Part shown: positions 9,060 through 18,341 of the stretch, one piece after another
Layout: each line of letters opens with the position of its first letter
Position numbering within the stretch: the stretch's first letter is position 1
Origin: Rhizobium sp. C4
GTDB lineage: Bacteria > Pseudomonadota > Alphaproteobacteria > Rhizobiales > Rhizobiaceae
Assembly (NCBI RefSeq): GCF_021026315.1
Contig: NZ_JAJNCX010000002.1
Span: 310,001 to 374,000 of the forward strand
DNA length: 64,000 bases
Direction: 5' to 3'
Made by a program: the position numbers and the translations under genes
Notes under the pieces: generated by a model
Database searches by the model: none
What the model was told of the DNA's origin: nothing
The model's input: the letters and a program-made list of their open reading frames with translations, nothing else

Positions 9060-9953
9060 ATGGCCAGCTCAGCAGAGGCCGATTTCCGCACGCGCATACA
9101 GGACTGGCTGCCCAAGATCGTGCTGGCGCCGTCCTTCGCGGTGACGCTGCTTTTCGTCTACGGCTTCATTCTCTTCACCGTCTTCCTGTCGTTCACCGGC
9201 TCCAAGATGCTGCCGAACTATACGCTCGTCGGCTGGGAGAATTACAGCAAGCTCTGGGCGCTGGAAAACTGGCACATCGCCATCGTCAATATCGGCATCT
9301 TTGCCAGCCTCTATATCGTCATCTGCACGGTTCTCGGCCTGATGCTGGCGATCTTTCTCGACCAGAAGATACGGGGCGAGGGGGTGTTGCGGCCGATCTA
9401 TCTCTACCCGATGGCGCTGTCCTTCATCGTGACGGGGACGGCCTGGAAATGGTTCCTCGATCCGGGCATCGGGCTTGAACATGTCATGCATCTGTGGGGC
9501 TGGGAGAGCTTTTCCTTCACCTGGATCAAGGACAACAACATGGCGATCTACACGATCGTGCTCGCCGCCGTCTGGCAGACCAGCGGCTTCGTCATGGCCA
9601 TGTTTCTTGCCGGGCTGCGCGGCATCGACAACGAAATCCTCAAAGCCGCGCAGATCGATGGCGCATCGAGCTTCCAGCTCTATCGCCGCATCGTCATCCC
9701 GATGCTGCGTCCGGCATTCCTGTCGTCCTTCGTCATCCTCAGCCACCTCGCCATCAAGTCCTACGACCTCGTGATCGCGCTGACGGGCGGTGGGCCGGGG
9801 CGCGCAACCGAAATGCCGGCGACCTTCATGTATTCCTACACATTCACCCGCAACCAGATGGGCATCGGGGCAGCATCCGCCGTGATCATGCTGATGACGA
9901 TTGCCGCCATCATGGTTCCCTATCTCTATGCAGAGCTGAAGGAGAAGCAATAA
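9060..9953 (+). CDS. Sugar ABC transporter permease (MalF type)
   Basis: A 297-residue inner-membrane permease with about six membrane segments, the first at roughly residues 22-45. The cytoplasmic EAA loop appears as EILKAAQIDGASSFQLYRRI, which docks onto the ATPase. ATG 9060 is chosen because GGGAGA lies 6 bases upstream; longer in-frame starts at 9003 and 9036 lack a good ribosome site. Together with the next two genes it forms the CUT1 importer fed by the binding protein at 7698. Its stop overlaps the next start (TAATG). Confidence 0.9.
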   Translation: MASSAEADFRTRIQDWLPKIVLAPSFAVTLLFVYGFILFTVFLSFTGSKMLPNYTLVGWENYSKLWALENWHIAIVNIGIFASLYIVICTVLGLMLAIFLDQKIRGEGVLRPIYLYPMALSFIVTGTAWKWFLDPGIGLEHVMHLWGWESFSFTWIKDNNMAIYTIVLAAVWQTSGFVMAMFLAGLRGIDNEILKAAQIDGASSFQLYRRIVIPMLRPAFLSSFVILSHLAIKSYDLVIALTGGGPGRATEMPATFMYSYTFTRNQMGIGAASAVIMLMTIAAIMVPYLYAELKEKQ

Positions 9954-10831
9954 TGTCCGCCGTCAGCCAGGATACCGCCGTCAATACCGGCCGGATCACC
10001 CGCGCCTTCATCTATCTCCTGCTTCTGCTCTTCGCACTGTTCTACCTCCTGCCGCTTTACGTCATGGTGGTGAACTCGCTGAAGCCGCTTTCCGAAGTCA
10101 CCGGCGGCAACATGATGGCGTTGCCGCAGACCTGGACGCTGGAGGCCTGGAAATCGGCCTGGTCCACCGCCCAGATCGGTGTCTCGCCGACGGGTCTTGA
10201 GCCTTACTTCCTCAACTCCATCCTCATGGTCGTCCCGGCCGTGGCGCTCTCGACCGTCATTGGCGCGCTGAATGGCTATGTGCTGACCAAATGGCGCTTC
10301 CGCTTCGACACGATAGTCTTCGGGCTGATGCTGTTTTCCTGCTTCATCCCGTTCCAGATCGTGCTGATCCCGATGGCCATGGTTCTCGGCAAGCTCGGGC
10401 TTGCCGGCACCGTGCCGGGCCTCGTGCTTGTCCACGTCGTCTACGGCATCGGGTTTACGACGCTCTACTATCGCAACTACTACGCCACGTTCCCGACCGA
10501 ACTGGTGCGGGCGGCCCAGATCGATGGCGCCGGTTTCTTCCGCATCTTCTGGCGCATTCTGCTGCCGATTTCCGGGCCGATCACCGTCGTCTCCGTCATC
10601 TGGCAGTTCACCAATATCTGGAACGACTTCCTGTTCGGCGTCTCCTTCGGCGGCACCAGCCAGCCGATGACGGCGGCGCTCAACAATCTCGTTCAGTCCT
10701 CCACGGGCGTGAAGGAATATAATGTCCACTTCGCGGGCGCGATCATCGCCGCCCTTCCCACTCTCTTCGTCTACATCGTCGCCGGGCGCTATTTCGTACG
10801 CGGCCTGATGGCGGGCTCTGTCAAAGGATAA
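9953..10831 (+). CDS. Sugar ABC transporter permease (MalG type)
   Basis: A 292-residue permease with six predicted membrane segments. The first is the leucine-rich AFIYLLLLLFALFYLLPLYV region at residues 17-36. The conserved EAA loop is ELVRAAQIDGAGFFRIFWRI. The ATG overlaps the stop of the first permease and is preceded by AAGGAGA. It is the second half of the transmembrane channel of the importer. Confidence 0.92.
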   Translation: MSAVSQDTAVNTGRITRAFIYLLLLLFALFYLLPLYVMVVNSLKPLSEVTGGNMMALPQTWTLEAWKSAWSTAQIGVSPTGLEPYFLNSILMVVPAVALSTVIGALNGYVLTKWRFRFDTIVFGLMLFSCFIPFQIVLIPMAMVLGKLGLAGTVPGLVLVHVVYGIGFTTLYYRNYYATFPTELVRAAQIDGAGFFRIFWRILLPISGPITVVSVIWQFTNIWNDFLFGVSFGGTSQPMTAALNNLVQSSTGVKEYNVHFAGAIIAALPTLFVYIVAGRYFVRGLMAGSVKG

Positions 10832-10835
10832 GATC

Positions 10836-11948
10836 ATGGGCTTTCTCGACATCGCAAACGTCACCAAGTCCTACGGCAAGCTGGAAGTGCTCCATCGAGT
10901 CGACATTTCCATCGAGGAGGGCGAATTCCTCGTTCTGGTCGGCCCGTCCGGCTGCGGGAAATCGACGCTGCTCGGCATGATCGCCGGCCTTGAGGGGATT
11001 TCCTCCGGCGACATCTCGATCAAGGGCCGCGTCATCAATGGCGTGCATCCCTCCAAGCGCAACATTGCCATGGTGTTCCAGAGCTATGCGCTCTATCCCA
11101 ACATGACAGTGGCGCAAAACATCACCTTCGGGCTCGAAATGCATGGCGTGCCGAAGCCGGAGCGGGACAAGTCGCTCGCCGACGTCGCCAAGCTCCTGCA
11201 GATCGACCATCTGCTCGACCGCAAGCCCGGCCAGCTTTCCGGCGGCCAGCGCCAGCGCGTCGCCATGGGCCGGGCGCTGGTGCGCGATCCCGACGTCTTC
11301 CTCTTCGACGAGCCGCTGTCGAACCTCGATGCGAAGCTGCGCGTCGACATGCGCACCGAGATCAAGAAGCTGCATGAAAAGCTGAAGACGACCATCGTCT
11401 ATGTGACGCATGACCAGATCGAGGCGATGACGCTCTCGACCCGGATTGCCGTCATGTACAAGGGCTATATCCAGCAGCTCGGCACGCCGAAGGAAATCTA
11501 CGACACGCCGGCCAATGTCTTCGTCGCCACCTTCATGGGCAGCCCGGCGATGAATGTCATCTCGGCGAAAGTCGTCGTGAAGGACGGCATGCCTTATGCC
11601 GAGGTGAAGGATGCCAAGGGCGCGGCGCAGCATCTGCGTTTCAGCCAGCAGAACCTCACCGCCTGGGACGGCCGCGAGATCCTGCTCGGCATCCGCCCCG
11701 AGGCGATCACCGATCCCGAAGGGGCGGACCGCAAGTCCAACAATATCGTGCCGCTGACCAACGATGTCATCGTGACCGAGCCGGCGGGCTCCGATACGTT
11801 CGTCACAATGTCGCTCTCCGGCAAGGATGTGATCTCGCGCATGCGCGCCGATACCGATGTCCGTGCCGGCCAGCGTTTCGATTTCGCCGTCAACATGGAC
11901 AAGGCAGTGGCCTTCGATCCCGCATCCGAGGAACGGATCAAGCCGTGA
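10836..11948 (+). CDS. Sugar ABC transporter ATP-binding protein (MalK/UgpC type)
   Basis: A 370-residue ATPase. Walker A is GPSGCGKST, the Q-loop is VFQSYALYP, the ABC signature is [14 protein letters not shown], Walker B is [12 protein letters not shown] and the switch histidine is in YVTHDQIEAMT. A C-terminal TOBE domain (about residues 235-370) matches the MalK subfamily that serves CUT1 sugar importers. The gene sits 4 bp after the second permease and overlaps the next gene by GTGA. Confidence 0.94.
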   Translation: MGFLDIANVTKSYGKLEVLHRVDISIEEGEFLVLVGPSGCGKSTLLGMIAGLEGISSGDISIKGRVINGVHPSKRNIAMVFQSYALYPNMTVAQNITFGLEMHGVPKPERDKSLADVAKLLQIDHLLDRKPGQLSGGQRQRVAMGRALVRDPDVFLFDEPLSNLDAKLRVDMRTEIKKLHEKLKTTIVYVTHDQIEAMTLSTRIAVMYKGYIQQLGTPKEIYDTPANVFVATFMGSPAMNVISAKVVVKDGMPYAEVKDAKGAAQHLRFSQQNLTAWDGREILLGIRPEAITDPEGADRKSNNIVPLTNDVIVTEPAGSDTFVTMSLSGKDVISRMRADTDVRAGQRFDFAVNMDKAVAFDPASEERIKP

Positions 11949-13456
11949 GCGAGCACGACATCATCATTATCGGTTCCGGAATGGGGGGCGCGACGCTGGC
12001 CGCAGCGCTTGCCCCTTCCTTGGCTTCCTCCCGGCGCCGCATCCTGATCCTCGAAAAGGGAGAGCGGCTGCAACCCTCTCCCGCCGATCGGGATGCGGCT
12101 TCGATTTTCGCCCGCGGCCATTTCCGCCCCAAGGAGGAATGGCTGGACGGCGAGGGCAGGGCCTTCAATCCCGGCAACTACTACAATGTCGGCGGCAATT
12201 CGAAATTCTATGGCGCGGTGCTCATCCGCTACCGCAAGGAAGATTTCAGCCCCATGCGCCACATGGGCGGCACGACGCCCGGCTGGCCGCTTTCCTATGA
12301 CGAGATCGAGCCCTTCTACCAGCAGGCGGAAACGCTTTATCGCGTGCGCGGTGAACTCGGCGATGATCTGACCGAGCCGCGCCATTCCGGCAGCTATCCC
12401 TATTCGCCAGTCCGTGACGAAGCCCCGATTGCCGACCTGCGCCAGCGCTTGAAGCGCGTCGGCCTGCATCCGGCTTCGCTTCCGCTCGGCGTCGATATCG
12501 ACCGCTGGCTGAAGGGCGGCCAGACGACCTGGGATGCCTATCCCAATACCTGCGGCGGCAAGATGGATGCCGAGACGGTGGGGCTTGAAGAGGCCTTGAA
12601 ACATCCGAACGTGACGCTTCGGACCGGTTGCGAAGTGACGCGGCTGATTGCCGGCGCGGATGGCCGCATCACCGGCGTTGAGGTCACGGAAGCGGGGCAG
12701 CGGCAAGTTCTGGAAGCACCCGTGATCGTGCTGGCGGCAGGTGCCGTCCGCTCGGCCTCGATCCTGCTCGCCTCGGCCAATGAGCGTCACCCGAACGGGC
12801 TTGCCAACAGCTCCGATCAGGTGGGTCGCAATTTCATGAACCACAATTGCTCGGCCGTTCTGGCGCTGCATCCGTTCCGCAAGAACAATTCGGTCTATCA
12901 GAAGACCTTGATGGTCAACGACTTCTACCTGACCGGCGGGCCGAATGGCGAGCCGCTGGGCAATATCCAGTTGCTGGGCAAGATCACCGGCAGGATCCTG
13001 AAGGCGAATTCACCGCTGCCGGGGCCGCTCGCCGACTGGATCGCCGCGCGCGCGGTCGATCTCTATGCGATGTCGGAAGACCTGCCGAACCCGCAAAGCC
13101 GCGTGACGCTGCGCAGCGGGCAGATCATGCTCGACTGGAAGCGCTCCAACTGGGAGGCGCATCTGCGACTGGTCGAGAAGTTGAAGGCATTGCTGCGCAA
13201 GGCGGGCTATCCCGTCGTCCTATCGCGCCCCTTCGATCGCCGCACGCCGTCGCATCAATGCGGCACGGCGCGAATGGGCCGCGACCCGGCATCAAGCGTC
13301 GTCAATTCCTTTGGCCGCAGCCATGACCACCGCAATCTCTTCATCGCGGATGCTTCCGTCCTGCCGACCTCGGCGGCGGTCAATCCGGCGCTGACGATTG
13401 CAGCACTCTCGCTGCGCATGGCGAAACATATTCTCGAAACGGAGGCGATGCCATGA
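11945..13456 (+). CDS. GMC-family FAD-dependent oxidoreductase (sugar dehydrogenase-like)
   Basis: A 503-residue flavoprotein. The FAD-binding motif GSGMGGATLAAAL starts at residue 11, and the GMC C-terminal catalytic segment HQCGTARMG with the later NPALT region is present. Family members oxidise alcohols and sugars, often at C1 or C3. There is no signal peptide or twin-arginine motif, and no small helper subunit is encoded beside it, so it is probably a cytosolic enzyme acting after import. GTG start coupled to the ATPase gene. It differs clearly from the second GMC protein at 14227, so the operon encodes two distinct flavin oxidation steps. Confidence 0.85.
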   Translation: MSEHDIIIIGSGMGGATLAAALAPSLASSRRRILILEKGERLQPSPADRDAASIFARGHFRPKEEWLDGEGRAFNPGNYYNVGGNSKFYGAVLIRYRKEDFSPMRHMGGTTPGWPLSYDEIEPFYQQAETLYRVRGELGDDLTEPRHSGSYPYSPVRDEAPIADLRQRLKRVGLHPASLPLGVDIDRWLKGGQTTWDAYPNTCGGKMDAETVGLEEALKHPNVTLRTGCEVTRLIAGADGRITGVEVTEAGQRQVLEAPVIVLAAGAVRSASILLASANERHPNGLANSSDQVGRNFMNHNCSAVLALHPFRKNNSVYQKTLMVNDFYLTGGPNGEPLGNIQLLGKITGRILKANSPLPGPLADWIAARAVDLYAMSEDLPNPQSRVTLRSGQIMLDWKRSNWEAHLRLVEKLKALLRKAGYPVVLSRPFDRRTPSHQCGTARMGRDPASSVVNSFGRSHDHRNLFIADASVLPTSAAVNPALTIAALSLRMAKHILETEAMP

Positions 13457-14211
13457 GCCCGCTTGCTCTCATCACCGGCGGCCAGCAGGGCATCGGCTTC
13501 GGCATCGCGCAGGCGCTTGTCGCGGCCGGCTTCCGAGTGGCGCTCGTCGCCGAGATGTCGCCGGAGGCCGATGTCGTCGGCGAGGCGTTGTCCACGCTTG
13601 GGCCGGCCGCCCGCTATTTCCAGCATGATCTGCGCGACATTGCGCATGCGGAATCCTGCATTGCCGATGTCGAGCGCGCGCTGGGGCCGATCGACACCTT
13701 CGTGTCCAATGCAGGCGTACCGGCGAAAGTGCGCGGCGACATGCTGGATATGCTGCCCGAGAGCTTCGATTTCGTCTTCGACATCAACCTGCGCGGGGCC
13801 TTTTTCCTCGCTCAGGCGGCCGCCAGGCGGATGCTCTCAACGACCAGCGAACACTATCGCTCCATGCTCTTCGTCACCTCCGTCAGCGCCGACATGATCT
13901 CCATCGAGCGCGCCGAATATTGCATGTCGAAATCGGCGGCCTCGATGATGGCGCAGCTGTTTGCGGTGCGCATGGCACCGCACGGCATCGGCGTCTTCGA
14001 GCTTCGCCCCGGCATTATCGAAACCGGCATGACGGCGGGCGTGAAGGACAAATATACCGCCCGGATCGAGGGCGGCCTCGTGCCGGCCGCGCGCTGGGGG
14101 CAGCCGGGCGATATCGGCGCGGCGGTCGTGCCACTTGCCACCGGGAAATTCAGTTTTTCGACCGGTGCCGTGATCCCGGTCGATGGTGGCCTCTCGCTGC
14201 CGCGCTTGTAG
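13453..14211 (+). CDS. Short-chain dehydrogenase/reductase (SDR)
   Basis: A 252-residue classical SDR. The cofactor motif is TGGQQGIGFGIA from residue 8, the structural NAG is at residues 87-89, and the catalytic set is S143, Y156 and K160 (YCMSK). The C terminus ends in the usual PVDGG segment. It likely interconverts a keto and hydroxyl group on a sugar derivative with NAD(P). It overlaps the GMC gene by ATGA. Confidence 0.9.
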   Translation: MSPLALITGGQQGIGFGIAQALVAAGFRVALVAEMSPEADVVGEALSTLGPAARYFQHDLRDIAHAESCIADVERALGPIDTFVSNAGVPAKVRGDMLDMLPESFDFVFDINLRGAFFLAQAAARRMLSTTSEHYRSMLFVTSVSADMISIERAEYCMSKSAASMMAQLFAVRMAPHGIGVFELRPGIIETGMTAGVKDKYTARIEGGLVPAARWGQPGDIGAAVVPLATGKFSFSTGAVIPVDGGLSLPRL

Positions 14212-14226
14212 GAGCTAAAGACAAAA

Positions 14227-15813
14227 ATGCAGACGTCTTACGATTTCATCATCTGCGGTGGCGGCTCGGCCGGTTCGGTTCTGGCGGCGCGGCTTTCGGA
14301 AAACCCGAAGGCGCGCGTGCTGCTGCTGGAGGCTGGCGGGCGCGACTGGCATCCGTTCTACCACATGCCGGCAGGCTTTGCGAAAATGACCAAGGGCATT
14401 GGCAGCTGGGGCTGGCACAGCGTGCCGCAAAAGCACATGAACAACATGGTCATCCGCTACACCCAGGCCAAGGTTCTGGGCGGCGGCTCGACCATCAATG
14501 CGCAGATCTACACGCGCGGCAATGCGCTCGACTATGACGACTGGCGGCAGATGGGCTGCGAGGGCTGGTCCTACGAGGACGTCCTGCCCTATTTCCGCAA
14601 GGCGGAAGACAACGATACCTATGACAACCGCTATCACGGCAAGGGCGGCCCGCTCGGCGTCAGCAAGCCGGCAGCCCCGCTGCCGATCTGCGAGGCCTAT
14701 TTCAAGGCTGCCGGCCAGCTCGGCATTCCGACCAACCACGACATGACCGGCGAAAAGCAGGATGGCGTCGGTTATTACCAGCTGACCCAGCGCAACGTGC
14801 GCCGCTCGTCTGCCTCCGTCGCCTATCTGAACCCGGCGCGCAACCGGCCGAACCTGACGATCAAGACCGGCGCGCAGATCCTGCGTGTCATCGTCGAGAA
14901 CGGCAAGGCGGTCGGTGTCGAGGTGGCGGGCGAGGGGATCATCCGCGCGGATGTCGAGGTCATCATGTCGTCGGGCGCCATCGGCAGTCCGCGCCTGTTG
15001 ATGCTGTCCGGCATCGGACCGGCCGATCATCTGCGCTCCGTTGGCCTGCCGGTTGTCCACGACCAGCCGGGCATTGGCTCGAACTTGCAGGACCATGTCG
15101 ATCTTTTCGTCATTGCCGAATGCACCGGCCCGCATACCTATGACCGCTATGCCAAGCCGCATCTCTCGGTCCTCGCCGGCCTGCAATATCTCATCCAGAA
15201 AAAGGGGCCTGTCGCCTCCAGCCTCTTCGAGACGGGCGGCTTCTGGTATGCCGATCCGGAGGCCCGCTCGCCGGACATCCAGTTCCATCTCGGCCTCGGC
15301 TCCGGCATCGAGGCCGGCGTGACCGCGATGGAAAATGGCGGCGTGACGCTGAATTCGGCCTATCTGCGCCCACGCTCGCGCGGCACCGTTCGGCTTGCCT
15401 CATCCGATCCGCTGGCCGCACCCCTGATCGATCCGAATTACTGGGCCGACCCCTATGACCGCGAAATGTCGATCAAGGGCCTGAAGCTCGCGCAGGAGAT
15501 CATGCGGCAGGATGCACTGAAGCCCTATGTGAAGGCCGAGCGGCTACCGGGGCCGGATGTGCGCACCGAAGACGATTACTTCAACTACGCCTGCCGCCAC
15601 GCCAAGACCGACCACCACCCCGCCGGCACCTGCCGCATGGGGGCCGATCCAGCCGCCGTCGTCGATCCGCAATTGCGCTTCAACGGGATCGAACGCCTCC
15701 GCGTCGTCGATGCCTCGATCATGCCGACGCTGGTCTCTTCCAACACGAATGCGCCGACGATCATGATTGCGGAAAAAGCCGCCGACATGATCCGCGCCGC
15801 CCATGGCCTCTGA
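14227..15813 (+). CDS. GMC-family oxidoreductase (choline/alcohol dehydrogenase-like)
   Basis: A 528-residue GMC flavoprotein of the choline-dehydrogenase-like branch. The FAD motif is CGGGSAGSVLAARLSE near residue 10, the GMC signature GGGSTINAQIYTRG is near residue 90, the substrate-side motif SSGAIGSPRLLMLSGIG is central, and HPAGTCRMG with the active-site histidine is near the C terminus. It oxidises a primary or secondary alcohol to aldehyde or ketone and could deliver the substrate of the aldehyde dehydrogenase at 6116. It starts 15 bp after the SDR gene. Confidence 0.9.
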   Translation: MQTSYDFIICGGGSAGSVLAARLSENPKARVLLLEAGGRDWHPFYHMPAGFAKMTKGIGSWGWHSVPQKHMNNMVIRYTQAKVLGGGSTINAQIYTRGNALDYDDWRQMGCEGWSYEDVLPYFRKAEDNDTYDNRYHGKGGPLGVSKPAAPLPICEAYFKAAGQLGIPTNHDMTGEKQDGVGYYQLTQRNVRRSSASVAYLNPARNRPNLTIKTGAQILRVIVENGKAVGVEVAGEGIIRADVEVIMSSGAIGSPRLLMLSGIGPADHLRSVGLPVVHDQPGIGSNLQDHVDLFVIAECTGPHTYDRYAKPHLSVLAGLQYLIQKKGPVASSLFETGGFWYADPEARSPDIQFHLGLGSGIEAGVTAMENGGVTLNSAYLRPRSRGTVRLASSDPLAAPLIDPNYWADPYDREMSIKGLKLAQEIMRQDALKPYVKAERLPGPDVRTEDDYFNYACRHAKTDHHPAGTCRMGADPAAVVDPQLRFNGIERLRVVDASIMPTLVSSNTNAPTIMIAEKAADMIRAAHGL

Positions 15814-15826
15814 GAGGAATATGCCC

Positions 15827-16144
15827 ATGATGATCCGCCATATCGTTCTCATCCGCTTTCGCGCTGACGTCACCGAGGCTCAGGTCGCGGCCATGTTCGA
15901 AGAACTGGAAGCCATCCGCTCGAAAATCTCCGGCGTGCTCTCCATCACCTCGGGCCGCAGCGAAAGCCCCGAAAAGATCGAACGCGGCTACATGCACGGT
16001 TTCGTCGTCGATTTCGATGGCTGGGACGCGCTGGACGCCTATCAGACCCATCCCGATCACAAGGCGCTCGGCGCGAAGCTCGTCGCCCATGCTGAAGGCG
16101 GGCTCGACGGCATCCTCGTCTTCGATCTGCCGGTTCATGAATAG
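15827..16144 (+). CDS. Dabb (stress-responsive alpha-beta barrel) domain protein
   Basis: A 105-residue protein with the Dabb fold: MMIRHIVLIRFRADVTEAQ opening, GRSESPEKIERGYMHGFVVDF middle and HPDHKALGAKLV end, all usual for the family. GAGAGGA lies 8 bases before ATG 15827; starts at 15803, 15821 and 15830 are also in frame. Dabb proteins are small dimeric barrels found in stress responses and as accessory or catalytic proteins in some degradation pathways (for example olivetolic acid cyclase). Its job here is unknown. The position between catabolic genes suggests a pathway role. Confidence 0.82.
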   Translation: MMIRHIVLIRFRADVTEAQVAAMFEELEAIRSKISGVLSITSGRSESPEKIERGYMHGFVVDFDGWDALDAYQTHPDHKALGAKLVAHAEGGLDGILVFDLPVHE

Positions 16145-16154
16145 GAGACCTGCC

Positions 16155-17318
16155 ATGCTGAAACTGCCGAAGGCCGATCACACGCTCGAAGCCTATTCGC
16201 TCACCGGAACGCCGCTGATCCCGCGCGCCCCGCGCATACCGCTCACCCGCACCGCCTTCGCGGCAGCTCATGTCGTCTCCGATCCCTTGCGTGAGCGCAG
16301 TCCCTGGGACACGCGTCCGGCGGTCGATTGGGACGCGACGCTCGCCTTTCGCCAAGGTCTCTGGGACCAGGGCTTGGGCCTTGCCGAGGCGATGGACACG
16401 GCGCAACGCGGCATGGGTGTCGACTGGCTGACGGCGAAGGAACTGATCGAGCGGACCATGATTGCCGCCAAGGCGCATGCGCTGAAGCCGCGCGTGGCCT
16501 GCGGGGCGGGGACCGATCATGTCGCGCTTGCCGATCTAAAGGATGCCGACGCGATTCTCGCGGCTTACGAGACTCAGGCCTCGGCCATCGAGGCGGCCGG
16601 CGGGCAGCTCATCCTCATGGCCTCGCGCGCCTTCACGGCCATCGGCGCAGGCCGCGACACTTATCGCAAGGTCTATCGCCGGCTGATCGACGGCGCGGCC
16701 GAGCCTGTGATCCTGCATTGGCTGGGCGACATGTTCGATCCAGCACTGGCTGGCTATTGGGGCACGAGTGATGTTGCGGAAGCGAGCGATTTCGTGCTGG
16801 CACTGATTGCGGAAAATCCGGCAAAGGTCGATGGCATCAAGATCTCGCTGCTCGATCAGGCGCATGAAGAGGCTTTCCGCAGGGGTCTGCCGGCCGGTGT
16901 CCGGCTCTATACGGGTGATGACTTCAACTATGCGGAGCTGATTGCCGGCGACGGCGAGCACTATTCGCATGCGCTGCTTGGCATTTTCGCGGCGATTGCG
17001 CCGGTAGCCGCCCAAGCGCTGGAAGCGCTGGCTGAGGGCGACATGGCGACCTATCACCGGCTGTTTGCCCCGACCGTGCCGCTCAGCCGCGAGATTTTCC
17101 GCGCGCCGACGCGCTTCTACAAGGCGGGCATTGCGTTTCTCGCCTGGGTTAACGGATATCAGACGCATTTCATCATGCCGGCCGGTTTCCAGTCGAGCCG
17201 CGACATCACGCATTATTCGGAGGTTTTCCGGCTGGCGGATCAGGCAGGGCTTCTGGCCAAGCCCGATCTTGCCGTCCACAGGATGCGAACCTTGCTTGCG
17301 CTCCACGGAATCGAATAG
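16155..17318 (+). CDS. DUF993 family TIM-barrel protein (dihydrodipicolinate synthase-like)
   Basis: A 387-residue protein recognised as DUF993, a branch distantly related to the dihydrodipicolinate synthase/N-acetylneuraminate lyase aldolases. ATG 16155 follows AGGAGA. Visible blocks are RKVYRRLIDGAAEPVILHWLGDMFDPALAGYWG split across residues 170-205, and KVDGIKISLLDQ, where the lysine in DGIKIS is a candidate Schiff-base residue by analogy with the family lysine. If it is an aldolase, it could cleave a keto acid to pyruvate plus another fragment. No function is established that I know of. Confidence 0.75.
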   Translation: MLKLPKADHTLEAYSLTGTPLIPRAPRIPLTRTAFAAAHVVSDPLRERSPWDTRPAVDWDATLAFRQGLWDQGLGLAEAMDTAQRGMGVDWLTAKELIERTMIAAKAHALKPRVACGAGTDHVALADLKDADAILAAYETQASAIEAAGGQLILMASRAFTAIGAGRDTYRKVYRRLIDGAAEPVILHWLGDMFDPALAGYWGTSDVAEASDFVLALIAENPAKVDGIKISLLDQAHEEAFRRGLPAGVRLYTGDDFNYAELIAGDGEHYSHALLGIFAAIAPVAAQALEALAEGDMATYHRLFAPTVPLSREIFRAPTRFYKAGIAFLAWVNGYQTHFIMPAGFQSSRDITHYSEVFRLADQAGLLAKPDLAVHRMRTLLALHGIE

Positions 17319-17327
17319 GTTCCGCTG

Positions 17328-18341
17328 ATGGAGCGCAGACCGACCATTGTCGACGTGGCGCGCGAGGCAGGGGTGTCGAAATCCACCGTCAGCCTCGTGT
17401 TGCAGCAAAGCCCGCTGGTGCGGGAGGAAAAGCGCGTTCTGGTCCGCGAGGCGATGGACAAGCTCGGCTATGTCTACAATCGCTCGGCGGCCAATCTGCG
17501 CTCGGCCAATGTCGGTCTCATCGGTCTCGTCATCAACGACTTAAGAAACCCGTTCTTCACGGAATTCGCAACCTCGGTGCAAATGGCGCTCTCGGCGCGC
17601 GGCTATGCGACCGTGGTCGCCAATACTGATGAAGACTCCGCCATTCAGGCGCAGGTCGTCTCGGCGATCATCGAGCATGGCGTTTCGGCGCTCATCATTT
17701 CGCCGGCCTATGGCGAGGAGGCGGCGACCTTCGACGCGATTGCGCGCGCGAACATTCCGACCATGCAGGTGCTGCGCAAGGTCGATCCGCGCGTCGAACT
17801 CTTTCCCTTCGCAGCACCCGATTATCTCTCTGGCAGCCGGCTTGCAGCGGAACATCTGGTCAAGGGCGGCGCACGGCGCGTTGCCTTTGTCGGCGGCCTT
17901 GAGGGACGGGCGGTGGCGCAGGAGCGCATGTCCGGCTATTTCGAGGTGATGGCGGAAGCCGGCATCGAGCCCTTCGTTCTGCCCGGCCGCGCCAGCCGTG
18001 CTTTTGGCCACGAGGCGGCGGCGATCCTGACGCGTGACCATCCCGATATCGATGCGGCCATCTGTTTCTCCGACCTTGTGGCGTTGGGCCTCTTGTCCGG
18101 CTGCGCCCGCATCGGCCGCAAGGTGGGGGAGGATTTCCGCATCGTCGGCTTCGACGATATCGAGGAATGTGCGCAGGTCTATCCGCCGCTCACCTCGGTG
18201 CGCTGCGACATCGCCGGCTTCGGCAAGGACGTCGCCTCGACCGTGCTCAACTGGCTGGAAGACAGCCAGGCACCGATCACCGAACACAGGACACCGGTGG
18301 AACTGATCGTCCGGGACTCCAGCAGCGGCTTGCACTCATGA
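17328..18341 (+). CDS. LacI-family transcriptional regulator
   Basis: A 337-residue repressor. The LacI helix-turn-helix covers residues 4-24 (TIVDVAREAGVSKSTVSLVL), with the hinge helix NRSAANLRS near residue 50 and a periplasmic-binding-protein-like sensor domain from about residue 62 (VGLIGLVINDLRNPFF). It lies inside the operon it probably controls, 9 bp after the DUF993 gene and overlapping the glycerate kinase gene by ATGA. The CG-centred palindromes at 2718-2762 have the form expected for its operator. Confidence 0.9.
   Translation: MERRPTIVDVAREAGVSKSTVSLVLQQSPLVREEKRVLVREAMDKLGYVYNRSAANLRSANVGLIGLVINDLRNPFFTEFATSVQMALSARGYATVVANTDEDSAIQAQVVSAIIEHGVSALIISPAYGEEAATFDAIARANIPTMQVLRKVDPRVELFPFAAPDYLSGSRLAAEHLVKGGARRVAFVGGLEGRAVAQERMSGYFEVMAEAGIEPFVLPGRASRAFGHEAAAILTRDHPDIDAAICFSDLVALGLLSGCARIGRKVGEDFRIVGFDDIEECAQVYPPLTSVRCDIAGFGKDVASTVLNWLEDSQAPITEHRTPVELIVRDSSSGLHS

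Noticed and set aside
16155-17318. DUF993 protein as a true dihydrodipicolinate synthase (dapA)
   Set aside because: It is about 90 residues longer than DapA and lacks the normal DapA motifs; the operon is catabolic, not lysine biosynthesis.
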